Part shown: piece by piece, positions 26,695 through 35,392 of the stretch
How the letters are laid out: each line of letters begins with the position of its first letter
How positions within the stretch are numbered: position 1 is the first letter of the stretch
From: an uncultured Arenicella sp.
Lineage (GTDB): Bacteria; Pseudomonadota; Gammaproteobacteria; Arenicellales; Arenicellaceae
Direction: 5' to 3'
Assembly: GCA_937973905.1 (NCBI GenBank)
Contig: CALJJR010000106.1
Coordinates: 1-43,382 of the forward strand
Length of the DNA: 43,382 bases
Notes under the pieces: generated by a model
Told to the model about the DNA's origin: nothing
Database searches by the model: none
The model's input: only the letters and a program-made list of their open reading frames with translations
Position numbers and translations under genes: made by a program

Positions 26695-28026
26695 GTGGAA
26701 CAGGACGTGAGTCGAATTCGGCAGCTAATCGATACACAACTTAGTGGCATGCAACGCTTAGCAGTTTTAGTGCTGCTGGCCATTTTATTGCGTCTTATTC
26801 TGATGCCGTTTTTCCTGCATATGGATTTGCTGAGTGAGTTTAAACGGGTCAACTACGCCGTCGAGAATCTCTCTTTCTACCCAGGCTTTAATCGAATAAT
26901 CACTTTCTGGATAGAATGCGCGTTTTATAGCATTACCCAGCTGTTCGTGGTCAATGGAGAACTACTTTTGTTCCTCCCTGATCCACTTCATTCGACGTCA
27001 ACGACGACGCAACACTTTATCTTTGCTGGTGACCCTCATATTTTTCGTCACCTATTCATATTTAAAATCCCTTATTTAGTATTTGACCTGTTATCAGCGT
27101 GGCTCATTTGGCAGTACTTTAAGAGCAGTACCTGGCGAAACGTAGCACTACTCTTGTGGCTCTTTAATCCAGTTACGATTTACGCGAGTTATGTATTTGG
27201 CCGATTCGAAATTATCTCGATATTTTTCTTGATCGCTACTGCGTTGAGCCTAAAACAGCATCGCGTGCTTGTAGCCGCGCTGAGTTTTGGTTTGGCGCTA
27301 AATTGCCGCGAAGTAAACATTATTTATGTTCCAGCATTTCTGCTTGCTCTCTACCATTTCTTGGCTCACTCGCAGATCAGCAAAACGAGAATATTCCTTG
27401 CCTTTACGGTTGTTGTCAGCCTTTGGCAATTGCCGCAGATTATTGAGACCTTGACCGGTGCGGCCCCGCTTTTTAGCGGCCCGACCAAGGTCGTGGATAT
27501 AGACAGAGGCATTACAGCTTTGACTGCCAGTAAGTTTGCCGGTGTGTATCCGTTTTTCCTACTGTTCGGAATCGCTGCTTTTGTGTTGCTTGCTAGGGTG
27601 AGTAACGAAACGTATCTAGCGCATGAGGCTTTTGTGGTGGCGGGTGCATCGACCATCGGCGCATTTTTCGTGACCGGTTTTCATTCTGCGCATTACTTCG
27701 CATGGATTATGCCGTTTCTCGTGTTATTGCTGTACCAACGAGAGGGGCTCTTGCTTCCTATACTGGCGCTCATCGCATGCTGGTTTTCTTTTTGGATGTT
27801 GAACCCTGAGGGGGCCTATTTTACGCCACTACTCGCGACACCTATTCACGAATCATTGTTTGGTTGGGGCAACTTCGCGCAGGTTTATCAAGGGTATTTC
27901 AGAGGGCATGCCCTGCTTGATGTTGCAAATATCAGAACGCTGATTTTTACGTTTTCAGTTGCCTGCTTGATCGTCATCGCTGTTCGCGCACTTTCTTTAA
28001 GCGCGCCTGTTTCTGAAAAACAATGA
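26695..28026 (+). CDS. Polytopic membrane protein, probable GT-C-fold glycosyltransferase
   Basis: About 443 residues with roughly ten membrane helices. It resembles the GT-C superfamily (polyprenyl-phosphate-sugar-dependent mannosyl- or arabinosyltransferases). An acidic residue sits in the first periplasmic loop (D44 in HMDLLSEFKR). A later segment LFNPVTIYASYVFGRFEIISIFFL matches the NPxxIxxSxxFGxFD pattern common in such enzymes. The sugar and acceptor are unknown. The start is uncertain: GTG 26695, GTG 26707 (AAGGG upstream) or ATG 26749. Its stop overlaps the next gene's ATG (ATGA), so the two are translated together. It is inserted between rpsT and proB. Confidence 0.65.
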   Translation: MEQDVSRIRQLIDTQLSGMQRLAVLVLLAILLRLILMPFFLHMDLLSEFKRVNYAVENLSFYPGFNRIITFWIECAFYSITQLFVVNGELLLFLPDPLHSTSTTTQHFIFAGDPHIFRHLFIFKIPYLVFDLLSAWLIWQYFKSSTWRNVALLLWLFNPVTIYASYVFGRFEIISIFFLIATALSLKQHRVLVAALSFGLALNCREVNIIYVPAFLLALYHFLAHSQISKTRIFLAFTVVVSLWQLPQIIETLTGAAPLFSGPTKVVDIDRGITALTASKFAGVYPFFLLFGIAAFVLLARVSNETYLAHEAFVVAGASTIGAFFVTGFHSAHYFAWIMPFLVLLLYQREGLLLPILALIACWFSFWMLNPEGAYFTPLLATPIHESLFGWGNFAQVYQGYFRGHALLDVANIRTLIFTFSVACLIVIAVRALSLSAPVSEKQ

Positions 28027-29099
28027 CTCAAAAATTAACGACATCCATTTGGCTGATTGCCCTATTGTCTCTAGGTAGTGCAATGGCCGCTCCGATGGCG
28101 GTGAACGATTTTGAACTGGCCGGCGATGACATCTATCAAACCGCGGGCCCAGACCCTCATTTGGTATTCGATTATAAGAACAATAAATCGATGAGCACGA
28201 AAGGCAGCTGGGTATCGATCGATTTAATCGAGCAACAGAACACCAACGCCTACAAACCGAAGCTACAGCTCTATTGGCGTCAAGGCGCAGAGACGTTCTC
28301 CCAAACGCGAATGATAAGCGCCAATATCAAGTTGGGTGAAAATCGGTTTTTTCTACCATTTTCTCTTATCGACGCATCGCCAGATGAGGTGCGTATCGAT
28401 CTTGAGGGATGCGTGTGTAAGATCGCCATCAAAGAACCGGTCGCGAGCGATGAAGTAGTCGCTGCAAAGTATCATCCCTCTGGATTCGCTAAATACTTAA
28501 AGCTTTATCAGGGGTTCGACTTAGCAATAAACGACTGGGTGGGCCAAGAACTGGTGCAGGAGCGGCCCGGTGTATTCACATTTTCAGGATGGGACCCGCG
28601 GATTATCAATCAAACTCCGCTCAACATATCCAGCGGAGTCGCAGCCGGGATTTATTTTGCCTTCGACTACGACACTCAAGCCCCCTATCAAAAGTTTGAA
28701 CTTTTTTGGCAACTCGCCGGGCTAAAATGGAGCGCTCTAAGATCTGCGCATTTCTTACTTGAGAACAATGGCACGAGTCAGAAACAGATTTTCATCCCTT
28801 TTGAGCGCATTTACTCGTCGCGACGGCTGAATCGTCTTCGGCTAGATTTTGCGGCCTGCGAAACCTGCCGTTTTGCACTCAAACAAGCCCGTATTGTGGG
28901 AATCAGTGAGCAACGCAAGTATCAGGAATTCATACCAGACAGACTGTACTACGTGCACACGGAGCATCCACCTGCCGCTGTGATGAAACGCGATATTGCG
29001 CGCAAACTTTCACACGACTGGCCGTTCTTTCTAGTTTGGCTGCTGCTGATCGTGGCAACAACTGGGCTAGGGTTTAGATTTATTCGTAGGCAAGTTTAA
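28023..29099 (+). CDS. Membrane-anchored periplasmic protein with two homologous repeats, unknown function
   Basis: 358 residues. A signal peptide (1-22, cleavage near AMA) and a C-terminal membrane helix (about 333-353, then RRQV) place the body in the periplasm. I see an internal duplication: residues 44-140 and 190-293 align. Shared elements are DP near the start, KLQLYWRQ/KFELFWQL, FFLPFSLI/IFIPFERI, and VRIDLEGCVCKIAIKE/LRLDFAACETCRFALKQA. Each copy ends with a close cysteine pair (C130/C132, C279/C282). This looks like two beta-sandwich, carbohydrate-binding-like modules. It is coupled to the GT-C-like gene (ATGA), suggesting a shared role in surface glycan work. Its 3' end overlaps proB by 33 bases on the other strand. 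Confidence 0.75.
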   Translation: MTQKLTTSIWLIALLSLGSAMAAPMAVNDFELAGDDIYQTAGPDPHLVFDYKNNKSMSTKGSWVSIDLIEQQNTNAYKPKLQLYWRQGAETFSQTRMISANIKLGENRFFLPFSLIDASPDEVRIDLEGCVCKIAIKEPVASDEVVAAKYHPSGFAKYLKLYQGFDLAINDWVGQELVQERPGVFTFSGWDPRIINQTPLNISSGVAAGIYFAFDYDTQAPYQKFELFWQLAGLKWSALRSAHFLLENNGTSQKQIFIPFERIYSSRRLNRLRLDFAACETCRFALKQARIVGISEQRKYQEFIPDRLYYVHTEHPPAAVMKRDIARKLSHDWPFFLVWLLLIVATTGLGFRFIRRQV

Positions 29100-30212
29100 T
29101 AGCACGAGATTATCTCGGTGAATCAACTCATGATCACCGCGAAACCCCAATATTTTTGCGAACTCTCTGCCATGCAGACCCTGCAGCTTTACTGCATCGG
29201 CCGATGAATAATTGCTGAGCCCGCGCGCGATTTCGACTCCATTAGGGTCAACACAGCTGACCAAGGCGCCACGTTCAAATTCATTCTCAATCTGGGTAAC
29301 GCCAATTGGCAACACACTGCGCCCCTCTTGCTGAATCACTGTCGCGGCACCGCTATCGAGGTGCACCACCCCATCACAGCGCATTTGACCCGCCATCCAT
29401 TGCTTGCGCGAATTAAACCGTCCGCTAGCGGTCAGGCAAGTGCCAAGGTCATCGCCTTTGTACAAATCAAGGAGTACATCTTCAAGTTGGCCGTTGGCAA
29501 TAATCGTGGCGCAACCAGAATGAGCCGCCTTTTTTGCTGCAGCCAACTTGGTAATCATACCCCCACGACCCAGACTAGACCCTGTGCCCGCCATATCATC
29601 CAGCTGAGGGTCACCCGCGACACCCTGAGAAATCAATTTCGCGCCAGCATTGGTGCGCGGATCGGAATCATACAAACCATCCTGGTCGGTCAATAAAACC
29701 AACAAGTCTGCGCCCACAAGATTCGCGACTAAAGCACCCAAATTATCGTTATCGCCGAAACAAATCTCATCAGTCGCCACGGTGTCGTTTTCATTTACGA
29801 TTGTCAGAACGTTTAGGTTTAGCAAGCTTTGCAGGGTATTGCGGGCATTCAAATAACGCTCGCGATTGGCGATATCAGCATGCGTCAATAGCACCTGAGC
29901 TATTTTGACTTTGTGTTGGGCAAACGCCTCGTCATAGGTTTGAACGAGTGCTGCCTGCCCGACAGCAGCTGCGGCCTGCAACTCATTCAATCGCTCTGGA
30001 CGAGCTTGCATTTCTAACTCCCCTATTCCGGCAGCAATCGACCCTGATGAAACCAGTACTATCTCGATATCATGTTGTCGCAGCTTGGCAATCTGGTCGC
30101 TCAAACGTTGAATCACGCGTTTCGAAAGTGTTAGGCCATTCTCGGTGAGTACGGCGCTACCAACTTTGACTACCCACCGGCGTTGGTGTTTAAGTTGTTC
30201 TCTAGCAGACAT
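29067..30212 (-). CDS. proB: Glutamate 5-kinase (with PUA domain)
   Basis: First step of proline synthesis: phosphorylates glutamate. The 381-residue long form comprises an amino-acid-kinase domain (VVKVGSAVLTENG, LVSSGSIAAGIG, IVNENDTVATDE, GTGSSLGRGGMITKLAAA) and a C-terminal PUA domain (VHLDSGAATVIQQ onward). It starts immediately after the obgE stop (TAAATG), so the two are co-translated. The last 33 bases overlap a convergent gene. Confidence 0.96.
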   Translation of the reverse strand: MSAREQLKHQRRWVVKVGSAVLTENGLTLSKRVIQRLSDQIAKLRQHDIEIVLVSSGSIAAGIGELEMQARPERLNELQAAAAVGQAALVQTYDEAFAQHKVKIAQVLLTHADIANRERYLNARNTLQSLLNLNVLTIVNENDTVATDEICFGDNDNLGALVANLVGADLLVLLTDQDGLYDSDPRTNAGAKLISQGVAGDPQLDDMAGTGSSLGRGGMITKLAAAKKAAHSGCATIIANGQLEDVLLDLYKGDDLGTCLTASGRFNSRKQWMAGQMRCDGVVHLDSGAATVIQQEGRSVLPIGVTQIENEFERGALVSCVDPNGVEIARGLSNYSSADAVKLQGLHGREFAKILGFRGDHELIHRDNLVLLNLPTNKSKP

Positions 30213-31295
30213 TTAAACTTCTTGCGGAGCTTGGGGTATAGACTTCAATTCCTCGGGTTGCGCATCGCGGTCAGCTTGTTGCAAAGTTTGCATAATATCG
30301 TTACACAGCGCTTGCGTGCCAAGCTTGCTGATTGCGCTAATAAAATATACCGGGCCATCCCAATTCAACTGCTTGAGAAGCGACTCTGCAATGGCATCTC
30401 GATCTTCATCCAAAACGGTATCGGTCTTGTTAATCACCAACCAGCGATCCAAACGGTCGAGTGGCACGTCAGCCTGTTCACTATATTGCTTTAACTCTGC
30501 TTCGATGGTTCTAACATCGCGCAAAAGATCGGCGTTCTCGTCGCCATAGGGTGCAATGTCGATAACATGCAGCAGAAGCCGGGTACGTGCGAGGTGACGC
30601 AAAAACTGAATTCCCAAACCGGCGCCATCGGCCGCCCCCTCAATTAAGCCCGGGATATCAGCGATGACAAAACTGCTGCCCATCCCTAAGCTCACCACGC
30701 CAAGCTCTGGGTGCAACGTTGTGAAGGGATAATTGGCCACTTTGGGGGTCGCTTGTGATACCGCACGCAGCAGCGTGGATTTACCAGCATTTGGCAGCCC
30801 TAAAAGCCCCACATCTGCGAGTACTTTAAGCTCAAGACGCAGGGTACGAACGTCGCCGGGTTTGCCCTTGGTGGTTTTACGTGGCGCTTGATTGGTGCTT
30901 GATTTGAAGGTTGTATTACCCAAACCACCACCGCCGCCTGCGGCGACCAAAACTTGCGTTGAATCCTCGACCAGATCGGCAATCTGTTCACCGGTTTGGG
31001 CATCGAACACCAAAGTTCCAACGGGCACCTTAATAGTTACGTCGTCACCGCCTTGGCCGGACTTAAGCTTGCCACCACCGGATTTACCGTTTTGCGCTTG
31101 GTAGTGACGCACAAAGCGAAAATCAGCGAGCGTGTTTAGACCATCAGTAGCAACCAAATAGACGCTGCCCCCACGCCCACCGTCGCCACCATCTGGGCCA
31201 CCCTTGGGGATATATTTTTCACGGCGAAAACTTAGAGCGCCATTGCCCCCGTTGCCAGCTTGAACCGTAATGTCAGCTTCGTCTACAAATTTCAT
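30213..31295 (-). CDS. obgE: Obg-family GTPase
   Basis: A 360-residue ribosome-assembly and stress GTPase. The glycine-rich Obg fold (residues 1-158) opens with [26 protein letters not shown] and contains [12 protein letters not shown]. The G domain has G1 [12 protein letters not shown]3 DIPGLIEGA and G4 NKTD. The usual rplU-rpmA neighbours are not upstream; a terminator and a phasin gene are there instead. proB follows with no gap. Confidence 0.97.
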   Translation of the reverse strand: MKFVDEADITVQAGNGGNGALSFRREKYIPKGGPDGGDGGRGGSVYLVATDGLNTLADFRFVRHYQAQNGKSGGGKLKSGQGGDDVTIKVPVGTLVFDAQTGEQIADLVEDSTQVLVAAGGGGGLGNTTFKSSTNQAPRKTTKGKPGDVRTLRLELKVLADVGLLGLPNAGKSTLLRAVSQATPKVANYPFTTLHPELGVVSLGMGSSFVIADIPGLIEGAADGAGLGIQFLRHLARTRLLLHVIDIAPYGDENADLLRDVRTIEAELKQYSEQADVPLDRLDRWLVINKTDTVLDEDRDAIAESLLKQLNWDGPVYFISAISKLGTQALCNDIMQTLQQADRDAQPEELKSIPQAPQEV

Positions 31296-31416
31296 GGGTG
31301 AATTTTAGCGGTTCGCGACCGCCGCATTAAGGTTTATTTTCTCAAAGCGCACTAAAACTGGCGCCGGAACGAAGCTTTTTACTTCGGATGAAGTTTTTAA
31401 TCGACATATAACGCAG

Positions 31417-31441
31417 AAAGGCCCGCACTAAGCGGGCCTTT
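31417..31441 (-). terminator. Intrinsic terminator after the phasin gene
   Basis: A 10-bp perfect stem, AAAGGCCCGC (31417-31426) with GCGGGCCTTT (31432-31441), lies 22 bases past the phasin stop. The U-tract on the minus strand is short (TTTCTG), so efficiency is uncertain. Confidence 0.65.
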
Positions 31442-31463
31442 CGCGCAATTGCTTGAAAAGATC

Positions 31464-31970
31464 TTAAGCAGATTTTTTCAGGTCTTTGCTCAAAGACTCC
31501 AATTTGTCAGACATTTCTTGCAAGCGTGAAGGAATATCAACAACTGAAACGAGACCAGTCAATCGGTTCTTAGCAACTTCGATTTGCTCTTCGATGTTGG
31601 CACGGCTTTCTTTTAAGATCACCTCTGCATCATCTTGAACTTTCTCACCACGAGTAACGAGGTCTTCAACCAATTTTTGGCCTTCTTCGTTAATTTGCGT
31701 GTAACGAGTACGTAGCTCTTCGTTAGTGCGGTTAACACGAGTTTGAATTTCTTCAACTGAACGTCCGAATACACCCAAGCCTGCAAACCAAGCTTGACGC
31801 GCCAATACTTGCGCTGATTCGATATTTTTGTTCAGTGAACCTAATACGTTAGTTGCTTGCTCAGCAACGTCGTTTTGAACTGATTTTGCTGCTTTGGTTG
31901 TGACCTTGGCAGTAGATTTAGCAGTTGATTTAGCTGATGTTTTTTTGCTAGCAGTTTTCTTAGTAGCCAT
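31464..31970 (-). CDS. Phasin-family granule-associated protein with lysine-rich N-terminal tail
   Basis: About 168 residues. The central part, LARQAWFAGLGVFGRSVEEI followed by YTQINEEGQKLVEDLVTRGEKV, matches the PhaF/PhaI-type phasin family that coats polyhydroxyalkanoate granules. Long amphipathic helices and coiled coil fill the rest. The first ~30 residues are a Lys/Thr/Ala/Ser repeat, like the histone-H1-like tail of PhaF or AlgP but at the opposite end. The start is ATG 31970, preceded by GGAGAAC, rather than the in-frame ATG at 31982. It is 90 bases after gpsA. No PHA synthase is in the window, so it may instead have a phasin-like membrane or nucleoid role. Confidence 0.85.
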   Translation of the reverse strand: MATKKTASKKTSAKSTAKSTAKVTTKAAKSVQNDVAEQATNVLGSLNKNIESAQVLARQAWFAGLGVFGRSVEEIQTRVNRTNEELRTRYTQINEEGQKLVEDLVTRGEKVQDDAEVILKESRANIEEQIEVAKNRLTGLVSVVDIPSRLQEMSDKLESLSKDLKKSA

Positions 31971-32041
31971 GATGTTCTCCACAAAAAGTGAATTAAGTTT
32001 TCGATGGCGTGAAGTCTATCCGCGGCGATTAGAATTCGCCC

Positions 32042-32057
32042 CCTAATTAGAATTAGG
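32042..32057. repeat. AT-rich inverted repeat between gpsA and the phasin gene
   Basis: CCTAATT (32042-32048) and AATTAGG (32051-32057) flank two bases, just 3 bases past the gpsA stop. It may be an operator for the phasin gene or a weak hairpin. There is no U-tract. Confidence 0.35.
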
Positions 32058-32060
32058 TTT

Positions 32061-33071
32061 CTAACCCGGCTCTGCTTCTGAGCCCGCGAGGGTTCGTACC
32101 AAACCATGAAACGCCTGCATCGGCGTTCGTTCCCCGGCAATTACTCCTGCCACATCAGCGGCAATGGGCATTTCAATCTGGTGTTTCTCAGCAAGCTTCA
32201 TCACCGTAGGGACACTCTTAACCCCTTCCGCCACCATAACCATATCGGCAATAATTTCGTCTATTTTTCGACCCTTACCAAGTTGTATACCCACTTGGTG
32301 GTTTCGGCTTTGCTCAGAAATACAGGTGGCCAACATATCACCCATCCCGGTAAGCCCTGCAAAGGTTTCAGGCCGCCCACCTAAAGCCACACCTAGCCGG
32401 GTAATTTCTGCCAAGCCTCGGGTAATCAAAGCTGAACGAGTATTGTCGCCAGCTCCTAGCCCAACGCCCATACCAACGGCAATGGCGATAATGTTTTTCA
32501 ACACGCCCCCAAGTTCACAACCGATCACATCGTCGTTCGTGTAAACGCGGAATAAGCCACTATTAAACACTTTCTGCAGTTGTTTAACGATAATATCGTC
32601 ATCCATTGCTAGCACACTGGCGGCCGCTTGACCGGCCATAATTTCTCTTGCCAGATTAGGGCCGGTCAGCACCCCAACTGGGTGCCCTGGGAGCGCCTCT
32701 TCGATCACCTGAGACATACGCAAATCAGTACCTCTCTCCAAGCCCTTGGTCAACGAGACAATCGGAATCCATGCTCTAACGTAGGGACCAACCTCTTCAA
32801 GCACCTCTCTAAAACCGCTAGAAGGAACACCCATAACCAACACATCGGCGTCTTTAACAACCTTTTTTATCTTGTAATGAGCTTCCAACTTAGGTGATAA
32901 CTTCACACCAGGTAAATACTTTTCGTTGGAGTGATTCTTGTTAATTTCATTCACCGTGGCCTTATCGCGAGCCCACATTTTCACGTCCGCATTGCGAGCA
33001 GCTAAAGAGGCGACGCTGGTGCCCCAAGAACCTCCGCCAAGCAGGGCTACTTTCAATCGTTTAGTCTTCAT
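32061..33071 (-). CDS. gpsA: Glycerol-3-phosphate dehydrogenase (NAD(P)+)
   Basis: Reduces dihydroxyacetone phosphate to sn-glycerol 3-phosphate, the backbone for phospholipids. It has 336 residues. The dinucleotide-binding loop is LLGGGSWGTSVA (residues 10-21); further family blocks are SLTKGLERG, GPNLAREIMAGQAAA, GCELGGVLKNIIAIAVGM and GLTGMGDMLATC. It starts 3 bases after the plsB stop, so it lies in one operon with the two acyltransferases that use its product. No secB, its common neighbour, is seen. Confidence 0.97.
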   Translation of the reverse strand: MKTKRLKVALLGGGSWGTSVASLAARNADVKMWARDKATVNEINKNHSNEKYLPGVKLSPKLEAHYKIKKVVKDADVLVMGVPSSGFREVLEEVGPYVRAWIPIVSLTKGLERGTDLRMSQVIEEALPGHPVGVLTGPNLAREIMAGQAAASVLAMDDDIIVKQLQKVFNSGLFRVYTNDDVIGCELGGVLKNIIAIAVGMGVGLGAGDNTRSALITRGLAEITRLGVALGGRPETFAGLTGMGDMLATCISEQSRNHQVGIQLGKGRKIDEIIADMVMVAEGVKSVPTVMKLAEKHQIEMPIAADVAGVIAGERTPMQAFHGLVRTLAGSEAEPG

Positions 33072-33074
33072 CTA

Positions 33075-35384
33075 TTAATCCAGATCATTGGGTAATGCGA
33101 GCGCACGGATATGCTCCAGGCGGTGCGCCAATACTCGAAAACTCTTGCTGACATGACGGCGCTTTTCCAGTTGCTCAGTATCGCCGGCTTCAACTAAGCC
33201 GTAGCTATCGAGCAACTTGTAGCCGTTTTTAAACAACATGTCACCGATCGAAGCTCGGCTGTTAATTCGGCGCTGTAAATAAGCTTGGCGTGCGTATTTG
33301 AAAGCAGCACTGACCGCCGCTTTGCGCTCCATCGTTTGATCAACATCCAGCCTCGCGAAAACCTCTGCCATAACTCGATACGCTTCGATATAAGGTCTCA
33401 GTACAGCATGCGCGACAAGGGGCCGCATACGTGCCAAAAATGTATTCGCCCATGTAGCGTCTACTTTAAGCTTTTTTTGCCAGTCCTTATCAAAGTAATC
33501 CAATTCGGCTTCAAGCTCCTGGTTGAATTCCTCAGTTGGAGAATAAAAGAACTCAAACTTGAATAGGTCACGTAGACGATTGGCTTCATGCCAAAACTCG
33601 GTAAGCGGGTTATTGGGGCTATTAGCCGCTTGCAACAAGGCCAACTCAGCAATGGCTTTGGTCACAAAATGGTGAACAATAGTGTTGCGATAGTAACTGG
33701 CCTGCGTTTGCTGCTCTTCGGCCACCGCATACACAGTTTCAGGGCCCTGATCATAGCGGTTAATCAATTCACTATTGACCATGGCGTCAATGATTTCCCG
33801 CATATGCTCAATATTCTTGTCTTCAAAATCGCTAGTAAAACGAATTCCGCGAAATTCTGCCCAATCGCGCAATTCCTCCATACCGGCCCGCAGCTCCTCG
33901 ATGGTCTGTGCTCTTGGAGCTGAACCCAATAACGCCATCGCCATCAATGAAGTTAGGGTAACCGGCGTCACTCGATTCGCCTCGACGCCTACTTTAAACG
34001 CAGTTTTCGCCAAGGCGAGTTTGTCGTCTGAAATCTGCTCACGATCGACCACCACGGGTTCACCGAAGTCAATATAGATTCGTCCAAGCGGCCGTCGCAA
34101 TCGGCGCAAATAAGAAATAAACCAGCTTAATGATTCCGGCCGCTTGATCGCACCACCCTGCTCAGCGGCGTAATCTTTAACGTCATTGATCATGTCGTAA
34201 TTAATCGCTACCGGAATTATGTGCAACTTGTCCGCCGATGAATCAGCAATGGCATCCATGACATATTTTAAAATCCCATAGCGTGGCGGCATCAATTTGC
34301 CAACGCGTGAACGCGTGCCCTCAAACGACCAAGTGAGCGGGAAATGTTTTTCCATCAAATAGCCGAGATAATTTCTTAGGATCAATTTGTAGAGCAGATC
34401 ATCTTGAAACGAGCGTCGAATAAAAATTGCGCCCGCGCGTTTGGCCAGAAAACCAACGCCAGCAAACGCCATATTAATACCACCCACAATATGCGGTGTG
34501 GGGAAGTCGTTCTCAAACAGCATCGCCTGCATGGCCACGCCATCCATATGGGTTTTATGTGTCCATAGTAGAGCGGTTGGGTGTTCGCGAACAATCTGTC
34601 GAAACCGCAGCAGACGTTCCTGATCAACGACTAAGTCATCTTCATACCCCATACCCATGACGCGGCGATTGAAGCTGGCCATCACGTCTTGCCAGAAGTT
34701 ATGCGGGACCGAGATCAGTTCATTGAATATCGGCAGGGCGCGTTCGCGCAGTTCAGTCTCAGACTCACCAGTCTGGGCTGAAATCTCTAGCAAACCCTGT
34801 CGATAGCGTTCGCTCGCTCTGATTTGTCGTGCTACTTGGCGGGGAACTTTATAGCGCCCGCCGCGCAAGCGACGTTCAGCAACATCCAAGGTCAACCCCG
34901 CTCGACTAGCAATGTATTCGGCTAGGTTGGCATCTATCTTGGTGCGTGATGCTTGTTCTTCAAAACGCTGCTTTAGATCGCCTAAGGTCGCAGGTTTGCC
35001 AGCCAAGCACATCGCTCGGGACGGATCTTTACGCAGTATACGCTTGGCTTGAAAGCGTGTGGGGCGGCGAGGATTACCACGCACGAGGTCACGCAGGCGC
35101 GGATTGTTATCCAAGCGATCAAAATGAGTTTTCCAAACTACTCTCAATGGCACCAGCAAGGTGTCATCGGATAAGTCTAATTGATTGATCAGCTGACTGG
35201 TGTCGATATCTTTGGAATCATGAGCAATGGGTACAATGGCAACTCGCGCTTCACCAGCAAAGTTAGATTCCTTGCGAGTTTTGTTTAGCCAATCATGAAT
35301 TAGCGTTTCCTCTACCTGGTGATCCGCGTCAGCGATAAATAAGACGGTGTTCGCTGACAGGTCTTGCCAAGGGTTATCTTGCAT
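33075..35384 (-). CDS. plsB: Glycerol-3-phosphate 1-O-acyltransferase PlsB
   Basis: Membrane-associated enzyme that puts the first acyl chain on glycerol 3-phosphate. At 769 residues it is close to E. coli PlsB (807). It has the HX4D motif H276-D281 (THKTHMDGVAM), the GAIFIRRSF block, and SFEGTRSRVGKLMPPRYG, all diagnostic of the PlsB/DHAPAT group. The long N-terminal region (1-230) and helical C-terminal domain follow the family plan. The gene lies 8 bases after the HAD-PlsC fusion and 3 bases before gpsA. Confidence 0.95.
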   Translation of the reverse strand: MQDNPWQDLSANTVLFIADADHQVEETLIHDWLNKTRKESNFAGEARVAIVPIAHDSKDIDTSQLINQLDLSDDTLLVPLRVVWKTHFDRLDNNPRLRDLVRGNPRRPTRFQAKRILRKDPSRAMCLAGKPATLGDLKQRFEEQASRTKIDANLAEYIASRAGLTLDVAERRLRGGRYKVPRQVARQIRASERYRQGLLEISAQTGESETELRERALPIFNELISVPHNFWQDVMASFNRRVMGMGYEDDLVVDQERLLRFRQIVREHPTALLWTHKTHMDGVAMQAMLFENDFPTPHIVGGINMAFAGVGFLAKRAGAIFIRRSFQDDLLYKLILRNYLGYLMEKHFPLTWSFEGTRSRVGKLMPPRYGILKYVMDAIADSSADKLHIIPVAINYDMINDVKDYAAEQGGAIKRPESLSWFISYLRRLRRPLGRIYIDFGEPVVVDREQISDDKLALAKTAFKVGVEANRVTPVTLTSLMAMALLGSAPRAQTIEELRAGMEELRDWAEFRGIRFTSDFEDKNIEHMREIIDAMVNSELINRYDQGPETVYAVAEEQQTQASYYRNTIVHHFVTKAIAELALLQAANSPNNPLTEFWHEANRLRDLFKFEFFYSPTEEFNQELEAELDYFDKDWQKKLKVDATWANTFLARMRPLVAHAVLRPYIEAYRVMAEVFARLDVDQTMERKAAVSAAFKYARQAYLQRRINSRASIGDMLFKNGYKLLDSYGLVEAGDTEQLEKRRHVSKSFRVLAHRLEHIRALALPNDLD

Positions 35385-35392
35385 TGATTAGC

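Noticed and set aside
31884-31970. Repeated lysine/alanine codons in the phasin gene as a DNA tandem repeat or CRISPR-like element
   Set aside because: The repeats are imperfect, codon-phased and part of the protein tail; there are no spacers.
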